From assembly GCF_018417635.1 (NCBI RefSeq), contig NZ_CP071007.1, forward strand, positions 2,232,501-2,296,500: DNA of 64,000 bases, given 5' to 3'. This document shows positions 19,400 through 28,267 of the stretch, piece after piece (the first letter of the stretch is position 1; every line of letters begins with the position of its first letter). The translations under genes were made by a program, and so were the position numbers. The stretch is from Pseudomonas sp. SORT22. GTDB taxonomy: Bacteria > Pseudomonadota > Gammaproteobacteria > Pseudomonadales > Pseudomonadaceae. The notes beneath the pieces are model-generated. The model was not told where the DNA came from, made no database searches, and saw nothing but the letters and a program-made list of their open reading frames with translations.

Positions 19400-20296
19400 C
19401 TACCAGTTGAACAGCTCGCGGCGGGCGCCTTCGGTAATGGCGACGATACCCGGGTGCTTGACCTTGCGCTCCACTGAAATGGCATAGAACGACTCGTTGA
19501 CCGCGTCGGTCTGGCCGATCAGCTCGACGCCATACTGCTTGCAGACCTCGTCGGCGATCACGCTGGGGGCAATGAAAATGCCGCTGCCCGATTGGCCGAA
19601 GGCCTGCATCAAGGCGCTGTCGTCGAACTCACCGACAATCCGCGGCTGCAATTGCTGTTCGGCGAACCAGCGCAGCAGGCGGCTGCGCACCACGGTTTCC
19701 TGGCCGGGAATCAACAGCGGCGCGTGTTGCAGGCAGGCGGGGAAGTTGCGCCCGTACTGTTCAGCCAACGCCTGTGTGGCAAAAAAGCTGATGCCGCATT
19801 CACCCAGCTTCTGGCTGTAGCCCTTGATGTCCAGGTGGCTGGGCATGGGGCTGTCGGAAATCACCAGGTCCAGGCGCTGGATCGCCAGGTCTGCCAGCAG
19901 CCGTTCGAGCTTGTCTTCGCGGCAGCTCAGGCGCAGGGCGTCTTCCATGTCCATGGTCGGCGCCAGCAGGCGGTAGACGATGGACTTGGGCACCACATCG
20001 GCCACCCCGACCCGGAACAGTATCTGCTGTTCATCCGGCCGGGCCCGCAGCATCGCCTCGAGCTCGCCGCCAATCTGAAACATCTGCTCGGCGTAGGTCA
20101 GGGCCTGCCGGCCGCTCTCGGTCAGCTCCAGCTGGCGCCCGACCCGGCGAAACAGCTCGATGCCGTAGGTTTGCTCAAGCAGGGTGATCTGCCCGCTGAT
20201 GGTCTGCGGGGTCAGGTTCAGTTGCTCGCAGGCACGCACGATGCTGCCGGTCTTGGCCACTACCCAGAAGTAATGCAACTGGCGGTAATTGAGCAT
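19400..20296 (-). CDS. nhaR: LysR-type regulator, NhaR-like
   Basis: The 298-residue protein begins MLNYRQLHYFWVVAKTGS with a LysR winged helix-turn-helix in the first 60 residues (ACEQLNLTPQTISGQI), followed by a substrate-binding domain. The HYFWVVAKTGSI variant of the HTH lead and the short inducer domain resemble NhaR, the sodium/pH-responsive activator. About 200 bases separate it from sstT. That gap contains an inverted repeat (AGGGCGCG near 19292 and CGCGCCCT near 19364) that could be an operator or terminator. Whether it controls sstT is not shown. Confidence 0.82.
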   Translation of the reverse strand: MLNYRQLHYFWVVAKTGSIVRACEQLNLTPQTISGQITLLEQTYGIELFRRVGRQLELTESGRQALTYAEQMFQIGGELEAMLRARPDEQQILFRVGVADVVPKSIVYRLLAPTMDMEDALRLSCREDKLERLLADLAIQRLDLVISDSPMPSHLDIKGYSQKLGECGISFFATQALAEQYGRNFPACLQHAPLLIPGQETVVRSRLLRWFAEQQLQPRIVGEFDDSALMQAFGQSGSGIFIAPSVIADEVCKQYGVELIGQTDAVNESFYAISVERKVKHPGIVAITEGARRELFNW

Positions 20297-20433
20297 GGCG
20301 ATTTCCCGATTCGTAAAAACCGAAGTATAACCGCTGAAAATACGAATTTTCCTGATGTATCTGGCTCTTTAGAATCCCTTGCCATCCCGGTGCCCCTGAA
20401 TGCGCACCGATTTAATTGCATGGAGACCCACAG

Positions 20434-20676
20434 ATGCTTCACTTCAAATCCATCGGTACACCTCTGGTGTTGCTGTTGGCCCTGCTGGCCATGAGCGGTT
20501 GCGAGCAGGCGGAAAAGTCCGCCCAGCAAATGCTCAACCAGGCGGCGGAGTCGGCCAAGGAGGCCATCGACAAAACCAACGAAGCCGCCCAGCAGGCCCT
20601 GAGCGAAGCCACCGGCTCCGAAGGCAGCGACAAGGCAGGCAAACCCGAGCGCGACGCCAGCGCCCAGGACATCTGA
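20434..20676 (+). CDS. Small Ala/Glu-rich lipoprotein
   Basis: The 80-residue precursor has a signal peptide with lipobox AMSGC (Cys near residue 22). The mature part is an amphipathic helix rich in Ala, Glu and Lys with a repeating pattern (QQMLNQAAESAKEAIDKTNEAAQQAL), similar in character to Lpp-like or entericidin-like small lipoproteins. It is probably periplasmic and lipid-anchored. It lies 32 bases upstream of the terC-family gene on the same strand. Function unknown. Confidence 0.8.
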   Translation: MLHFKSIGTPLVLLLALLAMSGCEQAEKSAQQMLNQAAESAKEAIDKTNEAAQQALSEATGSEGSDKAGKPERDASAQDI

Positions 20677-20708
20677 CCCACCCCTTACCCCGATGCAGGA
20701 TTTGATTC

Positions 20709-21458
20709 ATGGAATACTTGTTGGAACTCGCTGCAAGCCCGACCGCCTGGGTCGCCCTGGCCACCCTGGTGGCCATGGAGATCGTCCTCGGTATCGACAA
20801 CCTGATCTTCATCTCGATCCTGACCAACAAGTTGCCTGAAGAGTACCGCTCCAAGGCGCGGCGCATTGGTATCAGCATGGCCCTGATCATGCGCCTGGGC
20901 CTGCTCAGCACCGTGGCCTGGATCGTCCAGCTGACCGAGCCGGTGGTCGATGTATTCGGTCATACCTTCTCCTGGAAGGACATGATCCTCATCGCCGGTG
21001 GCCTGTTCCTGCTGTGGAAAGCGACCAAGGAAATCCACGAGAGTGTCGACCCGCGCGCCCAGGCTGAAGCCAAGGCGTCCTCGACCATCACCCTGGGCTT
21101 TGCTGCGGCGATTGGTCAGATCCTGGTGCTCGACATCGTCTTCTCGATCGACAGCATCATCACCGCCGTGGGCATGACCGAGCACCTGCCGATCATGATC
21201 ATTGCCGTGATCAGTGCCGTGATCGTGATGCTGGTGGCCGCCGACCCGCTGGCCCGCTTCATCAACGACAACCCGACCGTGGTGATGCTGGCCCTGGGCT
21301 TCTTGATCATGATCGGCATGACCCTGATCGCCGAAGGTTTCGGTGCTCATGTACCCAAGGGTTATGTGTATGCGGCGATGGCCTTCTCGACGGCGATCGA
21401 GATTCTCAACATCATGTCGCGCCGGGCACGCTTGAAGCGCGAGGCGGTTGAGGGCTGA
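20709..21458 (+). CDS. TerC family integral membrane protein
   Basis: This is a 249-residue protein with seven predicted helices. The two conserved acidic membrane motifs of the TerC family are present: [13 protein letters not shown] near residue 22 and [14 protein letters not shown] near 140. Family members are linked to metal-ion (often manganese) efflux or tellurite resistance and sit in the inner membrane. The substrate here is unknown. A REP pair follows directly after the stop. Confidence 0.9.
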   Translation: MEYLLELAASPTAWVALATLVAMEIVLGIDNLIFISILTNKLPEEYRSKARRIGISMALIMRLGLLSTVAWIVQLTEPVVDVFGHTFSWKDMILIAGGLFLLWKATKEIHESVDPRAQAEAKASSTITLGFAAAIGQILVLDIVFSIDSIITAVGMTEHLPIMIIAVISAVIVMLVAADPLARFINDNPTVVMLALGFLIMIGMTLIAEGFGAHVPKGYVYAAMAFSTAIEILNIMSRRARLKREAVEG

Positions 21459-21464
21459 TAAAGC

Positions 21465-21521
21465 CATCGCGGGGCAAGCCCGCTCCTGCAGTCATTGTGG
21501 GAGCGGGCTTGCCCCGCGATG
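21465..21521. repeat. Inverted REP pair after the terC gene
   Basis: Two copies of the Pseudomonas REP unit (CATCGCGGGGCAAGCCCGCTCC and its complement) face each other around a short spacer and form a long hairpin between convergent genes. It can act as a terminator or mRNA stabiliser. Confidence 0.9.
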
Positions 21522-21535
21522 CTTTTCAAAGATTT

Positions 21536-21712
21536 CTAATGCGCCCCGGCATGCCGGCGGCTGCGCCGTAGCGGTACAGCGTCTTTGCCTTCAGGCTGGA
21601 TGCGATGGTGCGGGTGATGACGCCGGGCGATGCGCAGCACCCCCCAGAGCATGGCAGCAGCGACGCTCAACCAGGCGCCGAGCAGCAGCAAAATTGCCAT
21701 TGTCAGGCTCAT
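21536..21712 (-). CDS. Small single-helix membrane protein
   Basis: The frame encodes 58 residues: an N-terminal hydrophobic helix (SLTMAILLLLGAWLSVAAAML) followed by a His- and Arg-rich cytoplasmic tail (RRHHPHHR, then RRSRRHAGAH). A GGAGG-like site precedes the ATG at 21712. Function unknown. The His-rich tail could bind metal, but that is a guess. Confidence 0.65.
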   Translation of the reverse strand: MSLTMAILLLLGAWLSVAAAMLWGVLRIARRHHPHHRIQPEGKDAVPLRRSRRHAGAH

Positions 21713-21928
21713 GTGTGCCTCCTCAAATCCGCGCCAAGGCAACGAGGCTCGCCACGCGGACACGTCTTCAGTCTAGCCCGATGCAGGTTGCAGGCTATTG
21801 ACCGATGGTCTAGAGGCTTGGGCCGCTTTGTTCTAAGCCTGCAACGGGCTATACCCACGGCGCGCGCCAGCCTATGATCAGCGCTCAGGGCCGGGCAGTG
21901 GCTGCCGGCCGTCATCGAGCGAGTGTTC

Positions 21929-22612
21929 ATGCCTGCACCGACTTCCCTAACCGCCTTCACCCCGCGCCGCCTGCTGCTGGCCTGTGCGCTCGGCCTGGCC
22001 CTGGCCGGCTGTGCCAGCCAGCCGCCATCCCAGCTGAAAAACCTGCCGCAACGGGTCGAGATCGGCTCGGTGCCTTTCTACCGTGGCGAAGCCAACCAGA
22101 GCGCCTCGATGGCCCTGGCGGCCTTGCTCTCGCAACAGGGGGTGCGCATCACTCCGGGGCTGCTCGACAAATCGCTGGGCCTGCCGCAGCACATCGACCA
22201 GCTTGAGCAGGCGATCCCGCGGGTGGGCCGCGAGTACGGCATGGTCGTGTATCCGCTCGAACCACGCCTGGACGCCTTGCTGGCGCAGGTAGCGGCGGGC
22301 AACCCGGTGTTGCTGCGCTTTCAGCAAGGTTCGACGTTCTGGAGCGAGCCACGCTATGCCTTGCTGGTCGGCTATGACCGTTACAAGCAGCGGGTATTGT
22401 TGCGGGCGGGGATGAACCGGCGCCTGCTGATGGAGTTCGATGACTTCGAATCAGCCTGGCAAAAGCAGGGGAGTTGGGCGGTGCTGGTGCAGCAGCCGGG
22501 CCAGTTGCCGGCCCAGGTTGACCGTCAGCGCTGGCTGAAAGCGGCCAATGACCTGGCCCAGGCGGGCCAGGAACAAGCCGCCCGGCAGGCCGTCAGCGCC
22601 CTGGGGCAGTGA
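21929..22612 (+). CDS. Lipoprotein with a degenerate C39-peptidase-like domain
   Basis: The 227-residue precursor has a lipobox LAGC (Cys near residue 28). Residues 45-170 resemble the bacteriocin-processing peptidase C39 fold: FYRGEANQSASMALAALL at the place of the Q...C motif and PRYALLVGYD at the place of the catalytic His strand. Cysteine and histidine both appear to be replaced (Ser/Ala and Arg). The C-terminal 30 residues look like a TPR-type helix (WLKAANDLAQAGQEQAA). An inactive, binding-only role in the periplasm is likely. The start used is the ATG at 21929; a GTG two codons upstream is in frame. Confidence 0.75.
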   Translation: MPAPTSLTAFTPRRLLLACALGLALAGCASQPPSQLKNLPQRVEIGSVPFYRGEANQSASMALAALLSQQGVRITPGLLDKSLGLPQHIDQLEQAIPRVGREYGMVVYPLEPRLDALLAQVAAGNPVLLRFQQGSTFWSEPRYALLVGYDRYKQRVLLRAGMNRRLLMEFDDFESAWQKQGSWAVLVQQPGQLPAQVDRQRWLKAANDLAQAGQEQAARQAVSALGQ

Positions 22613-22634
22613 CGGCGCGAGCCGGGCAGGGGGC

Positions 22635-23918
22635 TTAGAAGCCCAGACGATCGCGCAGGCTGTAGTACCAGGCGCCCAGGGCGCTGAACGGTACACGCAG
22701 CAACTGGCCACCCGGGAACGGGTAGTGCGGCAGCTCGGCGAAGGCATCGAAACGCTCGGCCTGGCCACGCAGAGCCTCGGCCAGCACCTTGCCCGCCAGG
22801 TGGGTGTAGGTGACGCCGTGGCCACTGCAACCCTGGGAGTAATAGATGTTGTCGCCCAGGCGGCCCACTTGCGGCAGGCGCGACAGGGTCAGCAGGAAGT
22901 TGCCGGTCCAGGCGTAGTCGATCTTCACGTCCTTGAGCTGCGGGAAGGCCTTGAGCATTTTCGGGCGGATGATCGCTTCGATGTTGGCCGGGTCGCGCGC
23001 ACCGTACACCACGCCGCCGCCGAAGATCAGGCGCTTGTCGCCGGTCAGGCGGTAGTAGTCGAGCAGGTAGTTGCAGTCTTCGACGCAGTAGTCTTGCGGC
23101 AGCAGGCTGCGCGCAAGCTCTTCGCCCAGCGGCTCGGTGGTGATCACCTGGGTGCCGCACGGCATCGACTTGGCGGCAAGTTCCGGCACCAGGCCGCCGA
23201 GGTAGGCGTTACCGGCAACGATGATGAACTTGGCGCGTACTTTACCTTGTGGGGTGTGCACCACCGGGTTGGCACCGCGCTCGATGCGGATGGCCGGCGA
23301 TTGCTCGTAGATCTTGCCGCCCAGCGACTCGACCGCGGCAGCTTCGCCCAGGGCCAGGTTCAGCGGGTGGATGTGGCCGCCGCTCATGTCGAGCATGCCG
23401 CCGATGTACTGGTCGCAATCGACCACTTCACGGATGCGCTTCTGGTCCATCAGCTCCAGCTGGGTGTGGCCGAAGCGTTCCCACAGGCGCTTTTGCGATT
23501 CCAGGTGGCCCATCTGCTTGGGCGTCAGGGCGGCGAACACGCCACCGTCTTTAAGGTCGCACTGGATGTTGTATTTGGCCACGCGCTCACGGATGATGCG
23601 CCCGCCTTCAAAGGCCATGTGGCCCAGCAGTTGTGCCTGCTTGGGGCCGACGGTGCGTTCAATGACGTCGATGTCGCGGCTATAGCTGTTGACGATCTGG
23701 CCGCCGTTGCGGCCCGAGGCGCCAAAGCCGACCTTGGCAGCTTCCAGCACGGTGACCTTGAAGCCGCTCTCCAGCAGGAACAGGGCGCTGGACAGGCCGG
23801 TATAGCCGGCGCCGATCACGCAGACATCGGTCTGTACCTCTTCCTGCAGCGCCGGGCGCGGCGGAACCGGATTGGCCGATGCGGCGTAGTAGGACTGAGG
23901 GTAGGGGGTATTGGCCAT
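22635..23918 (-). CDS. puuB: Gamma-glutamylputrescine oxidase-like FAD oxidoreductase
   Basis: This 427-residue enzyme of the DAO family has the FAD dinucleotide motif GAGYTGLSSALFLLESG near residue 35, followed by GASGRNGGQI. Later come FIIVAGNAYLGGL and the C-terminal GQ-type motif in YSQGCSGHGVTYTHLAGK. The pattern matches PuuB/OrdL proteins, which oxidise gamma-glutamylputrescine in putrescine breakdown. The frame extends to 23981, but the ATG at 23918 gives the family start (ANTPYPQSYY). No other puu gene is adjacent, so the exact amine substrate is inferred. Confidence 0.85.
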   Translation of the reverse strand: MANTPYPQSYYAASANPVPPRPALQEEVQTDVCVIGAGYTGLSSALFLLESGFKVTVLEAAKVGFGASGRNGGQIVNSYSRDIDVIERTVGPKQAQLLGHMAFEGGRIIRERVAKYNIQCDLKDGGVFAALTPKQMGHLESQKRLWERFGHTQLELMDQKRIREVVDCDQYIGGMLDMSGGHIHPLNLALGEAAAVESLGGKIYEQSPAIRIERGANPVVHTPQGKVRAKFIIVAGNAYLGGLVPELAAKSMPCGTQVITTEPLGEELARSLLPQDYCVEDCNYLLDYYRLTGDKRLIFGGGVVYGARDPANIEAIIRPKMLKAFPQLKDVKIDYAWTGNFLLTLSRLPQVGRLGDNIYYSQGCSGHGVTYTHLAGKVLAEALRGQAERFDAFAELPHYPFPGGQLLRVPFSALGAWYYSLRDRLGF

Positions 23919-24104
23919 GCTGCGAAACCTCTGTTTTATATTTTTTACGACTGTACCGATGCTATCAATAATAATAAACACCCGCTAGTCGTGTGTTGAA
24001 AATCCTTTACCCCGGCTTTTGGCAAATACTTTTGATATTCAGTGGCTTAGCGTTAAAAAAAGAGTTGACACCTTTCGGCGATTGGGTAGAATGCGCCCCA
24101 CAGC

Positions 24105-24181
24105 AGGCACATAGCTCAGTTGGTTAGAGCACCACCTTGACATGGTGGGGGTCGTTGGTTCGAATCCAATTGTGCCTACCA
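24105..24181 (+). tRNA. tRNA-Val (anticodon GAC)
   Basis: The 77-base gene has acceptor stem AGGCACA/TGTGCCT, a D-arm with TAGCTCAGTTGGTTAGAGCA, anticodon stem-loop CCACC-TTGACAT-GGTGG (GAC) and a T-loop GTTCGAATC. CCA is encoded. A terminator follows about 30 bases later. Confidence 0.97.
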
Positions 24182-24210
24182 AATCAAATCCGCCCCTGCT
24201 GGCGGTACAC

Positions 24211-24241
24211 AAAAAGGCGATCCGCGAGGGTCGCCTTTTTT
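24211..24241 (+). terminator. Terminator after the first tRNA-Val
   Basis: AAAAAGGCGATCC, loop GCGA, then GGGTCGCCTTTTTT. Confidence 0.85.
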
Positions 24242-24340
24242 GTTTGCGGGCATTTTTTGCCGGCAAAGCAAAGCTGCTGATTTTTTTATGAAATTTCGCT
24301 TTACGAAGGTTAAAGACCTGCGTATTATGCGCCCCACAGC

Positions 24341-24417
24341 AGGCACATAGCTCAGTTGGTTAGAGCACCACCTTGACATGGTGGGGGTCGTTGGTTCGAA
24401 TCCAATTGTGCCTACCA
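24341..24417 (+). tRNA. tRNA-Val (anticodon GAC), second copy
   Basis: The 77 bases are identical to the tRNA at 24105. The 12 bases before it (GCGCCCCACAGC) are also shared, as is the style of the downstream terminator. This indicates a tandem duplication of about 235 bases. Confidence 0.97.
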
Positions 24418-24444
24418 AACAAATCCACACTGCTGTGTGGTAAC

Positions 24445-24476
24445 AAAAAGGGCGATCCGCAAGGGTCGCCCTTTTT
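24445..24476 (+). terminator. Terminator after the second tRNA-Val
   Basis: AAAAAGGGCGATCC, loop GCAA, then GGGTCGCCCTTTTT. It differs from the first copy by matched changes that keep pairing. Confidence 0.85.
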
Positions 24477-24487
24477 GCATTTCAGCT

Positions 24488-24511
24488 GTAGGAGCGGGCT
24501 TGCCCAGCGAT
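24488..24511. repeat. Single REP-type unit
   Basis: GTAGGAGCGGGCTTGCCCAGCGAT matches the REP unit seen elsewhere in the window with one change. Confidence 0.7.
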
Positions 24512-24572
24512 AGGGCCCTAAAGGCCAGCCAAGAATGCTAAAATCCGCCGCTTGCATTCAGGAGATAGACGC

Positions 24573-25145
24573 GTGCGCAAAGTGGCGGTGGTAATGGCGG
24601 TGCTGGCTCTGGCCGGTTGCGAAAACGAAGTCGAAGGCGTGCACAAGCAGGTGGCCGAACACCTGCAGAACCCCAAGACAGCCAAGTTCGCCAACGTGCG
24701 ATTCGACCAGCAAGGCATTATCTGCGGCCAGGTGCGCGGCAAGGACGACGCCGGCGTGTTCGTGCCGTATCGCAGCTACGTGGCGATCAAGCAGGCCGCG
24801 GGCGACTATCAGCTCATTATTGCCGACCAGGGCAGCAACCTGGCCATTCGCGAAAAATGCGGTGGCGCCGACCTGCAGCGCGCCGCCGACGCTGCGGCAG
24901 ACAAACCTGCGCCCCAAGGCTGGGATGTCGAGATCGTCCAGGGCGCGAACATGGGCGCCCTCAGCGACATGACTGCACGCCTGATCGAAAAGCAGATTCC
25001 GTCCTCGGTGGTCTACCGCAACGGCAAGCCGGTGGTGCTGCTCGGCCCTTATCCCGACAAGGCGCAAGCCGAGGCGCAGCAAGCCGATGTCATGGCACGC
25101 CTGGGCACCGACTCGATCGTCATCCAGCACGACGCCCCGCGCTAG
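24573..25145 (+). CDS. SPOR-domain-like lipoprotein
   Basis: The 190-residue precursor begins with a GTG preceded by CAGGAG; this start gives a short signal with lipobox LAGC (Cys near residue 16). Residues 20-100 form a conserved-looking domain with two cysteines (IICGQVRG and REKCGG). The last 75 residues (WDVEIVQG through VVLLGPYPDKAQAEAQQ) look like a SPOR peptidoglycan-binding repeat, including the GPY-D-A-E signature. It is probably an envelope protein. Function beyond that is unknown. Confidence 0.72.
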   Translation: MRKVAVVMAVLALAGCENEVEGVHKQVAEHLQNPKTAKFANVRFDQQGIICGQVRGKDDAGVFVPYRSYVAIKQAAGDYQLIIADQGSNLAIREKCGGADLQRAADAAADKPAPQGWDVEIVQGANMGALSDMTARLIEKQIPSSVVYRNGKPVVLLGPYPDKAQAEAQQADVMARLGTDSIVIQHDAPR

Positions 25146-25280
25146 TTTATTAAGGTTGAGAGTTATGAGGGCGAGGTATTCATTCTCAACTGATTGACTA
25201 TGCTATGCGTGACGGTGAGTTGATCGATGTCTACAGCATGGCGCGTCTACGACGCCAGCCGCGCTGAGCAGGAGGGCCAT

Positions 25281-25706
25281 ATGTCTACGCTGGAGCGGGC
25301 CATTGCGGTTGCGGCGAGGGCACATGAAGGGCAGTGCGACAAAGGCGGAACGGCCTATATCCTCCACCCGTTGCGGGTGATGCTGAGGGTGTCGACGGCC
25401 GAGCAGCGCATTGTCGCGGTGCTGCACGACGTGCTCGAGGATTCACCGATGACCCTCTCTGACCTTGCCCGCGAAGGCTTCGCCCTGAAGATCCTGGCCG
25501 CCGTGCAGGCGCTGAGCCGGCGCGATGACGAAAGCTACGAAGCCTTCGTGGTGCGGGTCGGCGATGATCCGCTGGCGCGGGTAGTCAAGCTGGCTGATCT
25601 GGCCGACAACAGCGACCTGTCGCGCATCCCCATGCCCGGCCCCGATGACATCGCCCGCCTGGCCCGTTACCAGCAGGCCAGCGCCTACCTGCAGGCGCTG
25701 GCCTGA
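25281..25706 (+). CDS. HD-domain protein (RelA/SpoT hydrolase-like)
   Basis: The 141-residue protein starts at the ATG with a strong GGAGGG eight bases upstream; an earlier ATG at 25227 lacks one. It resembles the metal-dependent HD hydrolase domain of SpoT and small alarmone hydrolases: ARAHEGQCDKGGTAYILHPLRV near the start (first metal His), VLHDVLEDSP for the HD pair, and KLADLADNSD near the end. It has no synthetase part. It may hydrolyse (p)ppGpp-like or other nucleotides. The substrate is inferred from the family. Confidence 0.8.
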   Translation: MSTLERAIAVAARAHEGQCDKGGTAYILHPLRVMLRVSTAEQRIVAVLHDVLEDSPMTLSDLAREGFALKILAAVQALSRRDDESYEAFVVRVGDDPLARVVKLADLADNSDLSRIPMPGPDDIARLARYQQASAYLQALA

Positions 25707-25709
25707 GCC

Positions 25710-26402
25710 TCAACCGCAGGCGCTGAGGTTGACCGGGCCGACGAACTCGTTGCCATGGCCCATCACGCAAGCCACCCGCTGGTTGCGCTGGCGCTCCCAG
25801 GGCTGCGGCGGGTAGGTCTTGTTCCAGGCTTCGTACAGCTGGCGGTCCTGTTTCGACAGCTTGAGGCTGTACTGCTTGCTCATATAAAAGTAGGTGCGCG
25901 CAATCATGCCGCGAATGGACGGCCGCGGCATGACCTTCTTGGCTTTGAAGTCCACCTGGGTCAGGCATGAGCCATATTGCCCGCGCTGCTCGGGCAGCCA
26001 GCCAAAACTGAAGTTGCTGCGATCGCCATTGACCTCGCCAATGCTCGGCACCAGGTTGTGCAGGTCGGCCTCGGCGCGCTGGTAGACCTTGTCATTGCGC
26101 GAACAATTTTTGCGCCCGCCGCTTTGCCAGCACTGGCGCTGGTGGCCGATCTGCCAGGCCGGGACGATATGCTCCCACTCGATGCGCGAGGCGCGGTTGG
26201 CATTTTTGCGCGGCACATACCCGCAGGCCTGCAAATCGACCTTGTTGCCGTTGTATTTGCAGCCGCAATAAAACTCGGTGGACTGCGGCGCATATAAGCG
26301 CCAGGCGACCTTCTTGGCTTCGCTGAAGGTGCGCGGTGCATCGGCGTGGGCGGTGGTGACACTGAACAACAAACAAGCTACTGCAAAAACCGGAAATCTC
26401 AT
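25710..26402 (-). CDS. endA: Secreted endonuclease I
   Basis: The 230-residue precursor has a signal peptide ending near TAHA and the endonuclease I fold. The catalytic beta-beta-alpha-metal motif is IEWEHIVPA, with the second part NLVPSIGEVNGDRSNFSF. Paired cysteines (CGCKYNG, QACGY, CWQSGGRKNC) fit a periplasmic or extracellular enzyme that degrades double-stranded DNA. It ends four bases from the convergent HD gene and is 6 bases downstream of the LexA-linked DUF1654 gene, so it may share that transcript. Confidence 0.9.
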   Translation of the reverse strand: MRFPVFAVACLLFSVTTAHADAPRTFSEAKKVAWRLYAPQSTEFYCGCKYNGNKVDLQACGYVPRKNANRASRIEWEHIVPAWQIGHQRQCWQSGGRKNCSRNDKVYQRAEADLHNLVPSIGEVNGDRSNFSFGWLPEQRGQYGSCLTQVDFKAKKVMPRPSIRGMIARTYFYMSKQYSLKLSKQDRQLYEAWNKTYPPQPWERQRNQRVACVMGHGNEFVGPVNLSACG

Positions 26403-26408
26403 TCGCTT

Positions 26409-26648
26409 TCAATCTTCCTTCGGCACAACCCAGAAAATCTGCACGCCACCGTCATCGCGGTAGGCGAGGGTGACGTTGTCGTTCTCGGCGATTTCGTCGA
26501 GCAGGGTGGCCCAGTCTTCAGGCGTTTCGTGCTCCAGGCGGAAGATCAGCGCGGCCCGGGCTTTTTGTGCGGTGGGGGAATTGATGATTTTCTGGATGCG
26601 GGTGCCCAGTTGCTCGTAGCTGCTGGCAGGGGCGGAAGTGGTGGCCAC
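26409..26648 (-). CDS. DUF1654 family protein, predicted SOS gene
   Basis: The 79-residue protein matches the small DUF1654 family of pseudomonads (YEQLGTRIQKIINSP, then ARAALIFRLEHETPEDWATLLDEI). The GTG at 26648 has AAAGGAACG at good spacing. A longer frame would start inside the LexA site and is rejected. A perfect LexA palindrome lies 19 bases upstream, so the gene is probably induced by DNA damage. Its stop is 6 bases before endA. Biochemical role unknown. Confidence 0.82.
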   Translation of the reverse strand: MATTSAPASSYEQLGTRIQKIINSPTAQKARAALIFRLEHETPEDWATLLDEIAENDNVTLAYRDDGGVQIFWVVPKED

Positions 26649-26666
26649 AAAGCGTTCCTTTTTTAG

Positions 26667-26682
26667 CTGTATGCGCATACAG
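26667..26682 (-). promoter_or_regulatory. LexA (SOS) box
   Basis: CTGTATGCGCATACAG is a perfect 16-base palindrome with the CTGT-N8-ACAG form of the gammaproteobacterial LexA site, directly upstream of the DUF1654 gene. Confidence 0.88.
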
Positions 26683-26799
26683 TATTTTACTGTAAGCAAT
26701 TTCGCAACAGCTCGTCGGTGAAAGAGCGCATGTGACCGCAAACCGCGCGGTTTGCTGCGGTCTGTTTAAAGTATTTTTTGCCAGGGTAGGGGAAGCAGA

Positions 26800-26825
26800 C
26801 TTGCCCGTCCTACAGGGCGGGCAAG
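26800..26825 (-). terminator. Hairpin downstream of the asparaginase gene
   Basis: An 11-bp stem (CTTGCCCGTCC with GGGCGGGCAAG, one G-T pair) and four-base loop lie 19 bases after the stop of the gene at 26844. There is no T-run. Confidence 0.55.
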
Positions 26826-26843
26826 CGCTTGGGGGCTACTTGA

Positions 26844-28016
<1,173 letters not shown>

Positions 28017-28220
28017 TCATCTTCAATCTATTGATTTTCATGGGCTCAGAGCGCTCGGGAAAACGTCGGTAAAGCATTTTCCTATTCGGAATTCCGAATA
28101 TTGTGTACAAGAGGTGTTCGGTTTTCCGGTTATTTTTAGGATAATTCCTACGTGCGCTTTCCAAATGGCCTGCGGCAGCGGATTTGACAAAGTTTGGTTA
28201 CGTTTTCATAGTGAGTTAAC

Positions 28221-28232
28221 GCAAACGTTTGC
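28221..28232 (+). promoter_or_regulatory. LacI-family operator, probable RbsR site
   Basis: GCAAACGTTTGC is a perfect palindrome of the LacI/GalR type with a central CG, 36 bases before rbsB. The rbsR gene of the same operon encodes a matching LacI-family repressor. In the rest of the 335-base gap between ansB and rbsB (27933-28267) I see a GGAATTCCGAATA stretch but nothing else that can be assigned. Confidence 0.75.
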
Positions 28233-28267
28233 GGCCCGATAAAAATCATAAGATCCGGAGTAAACCC

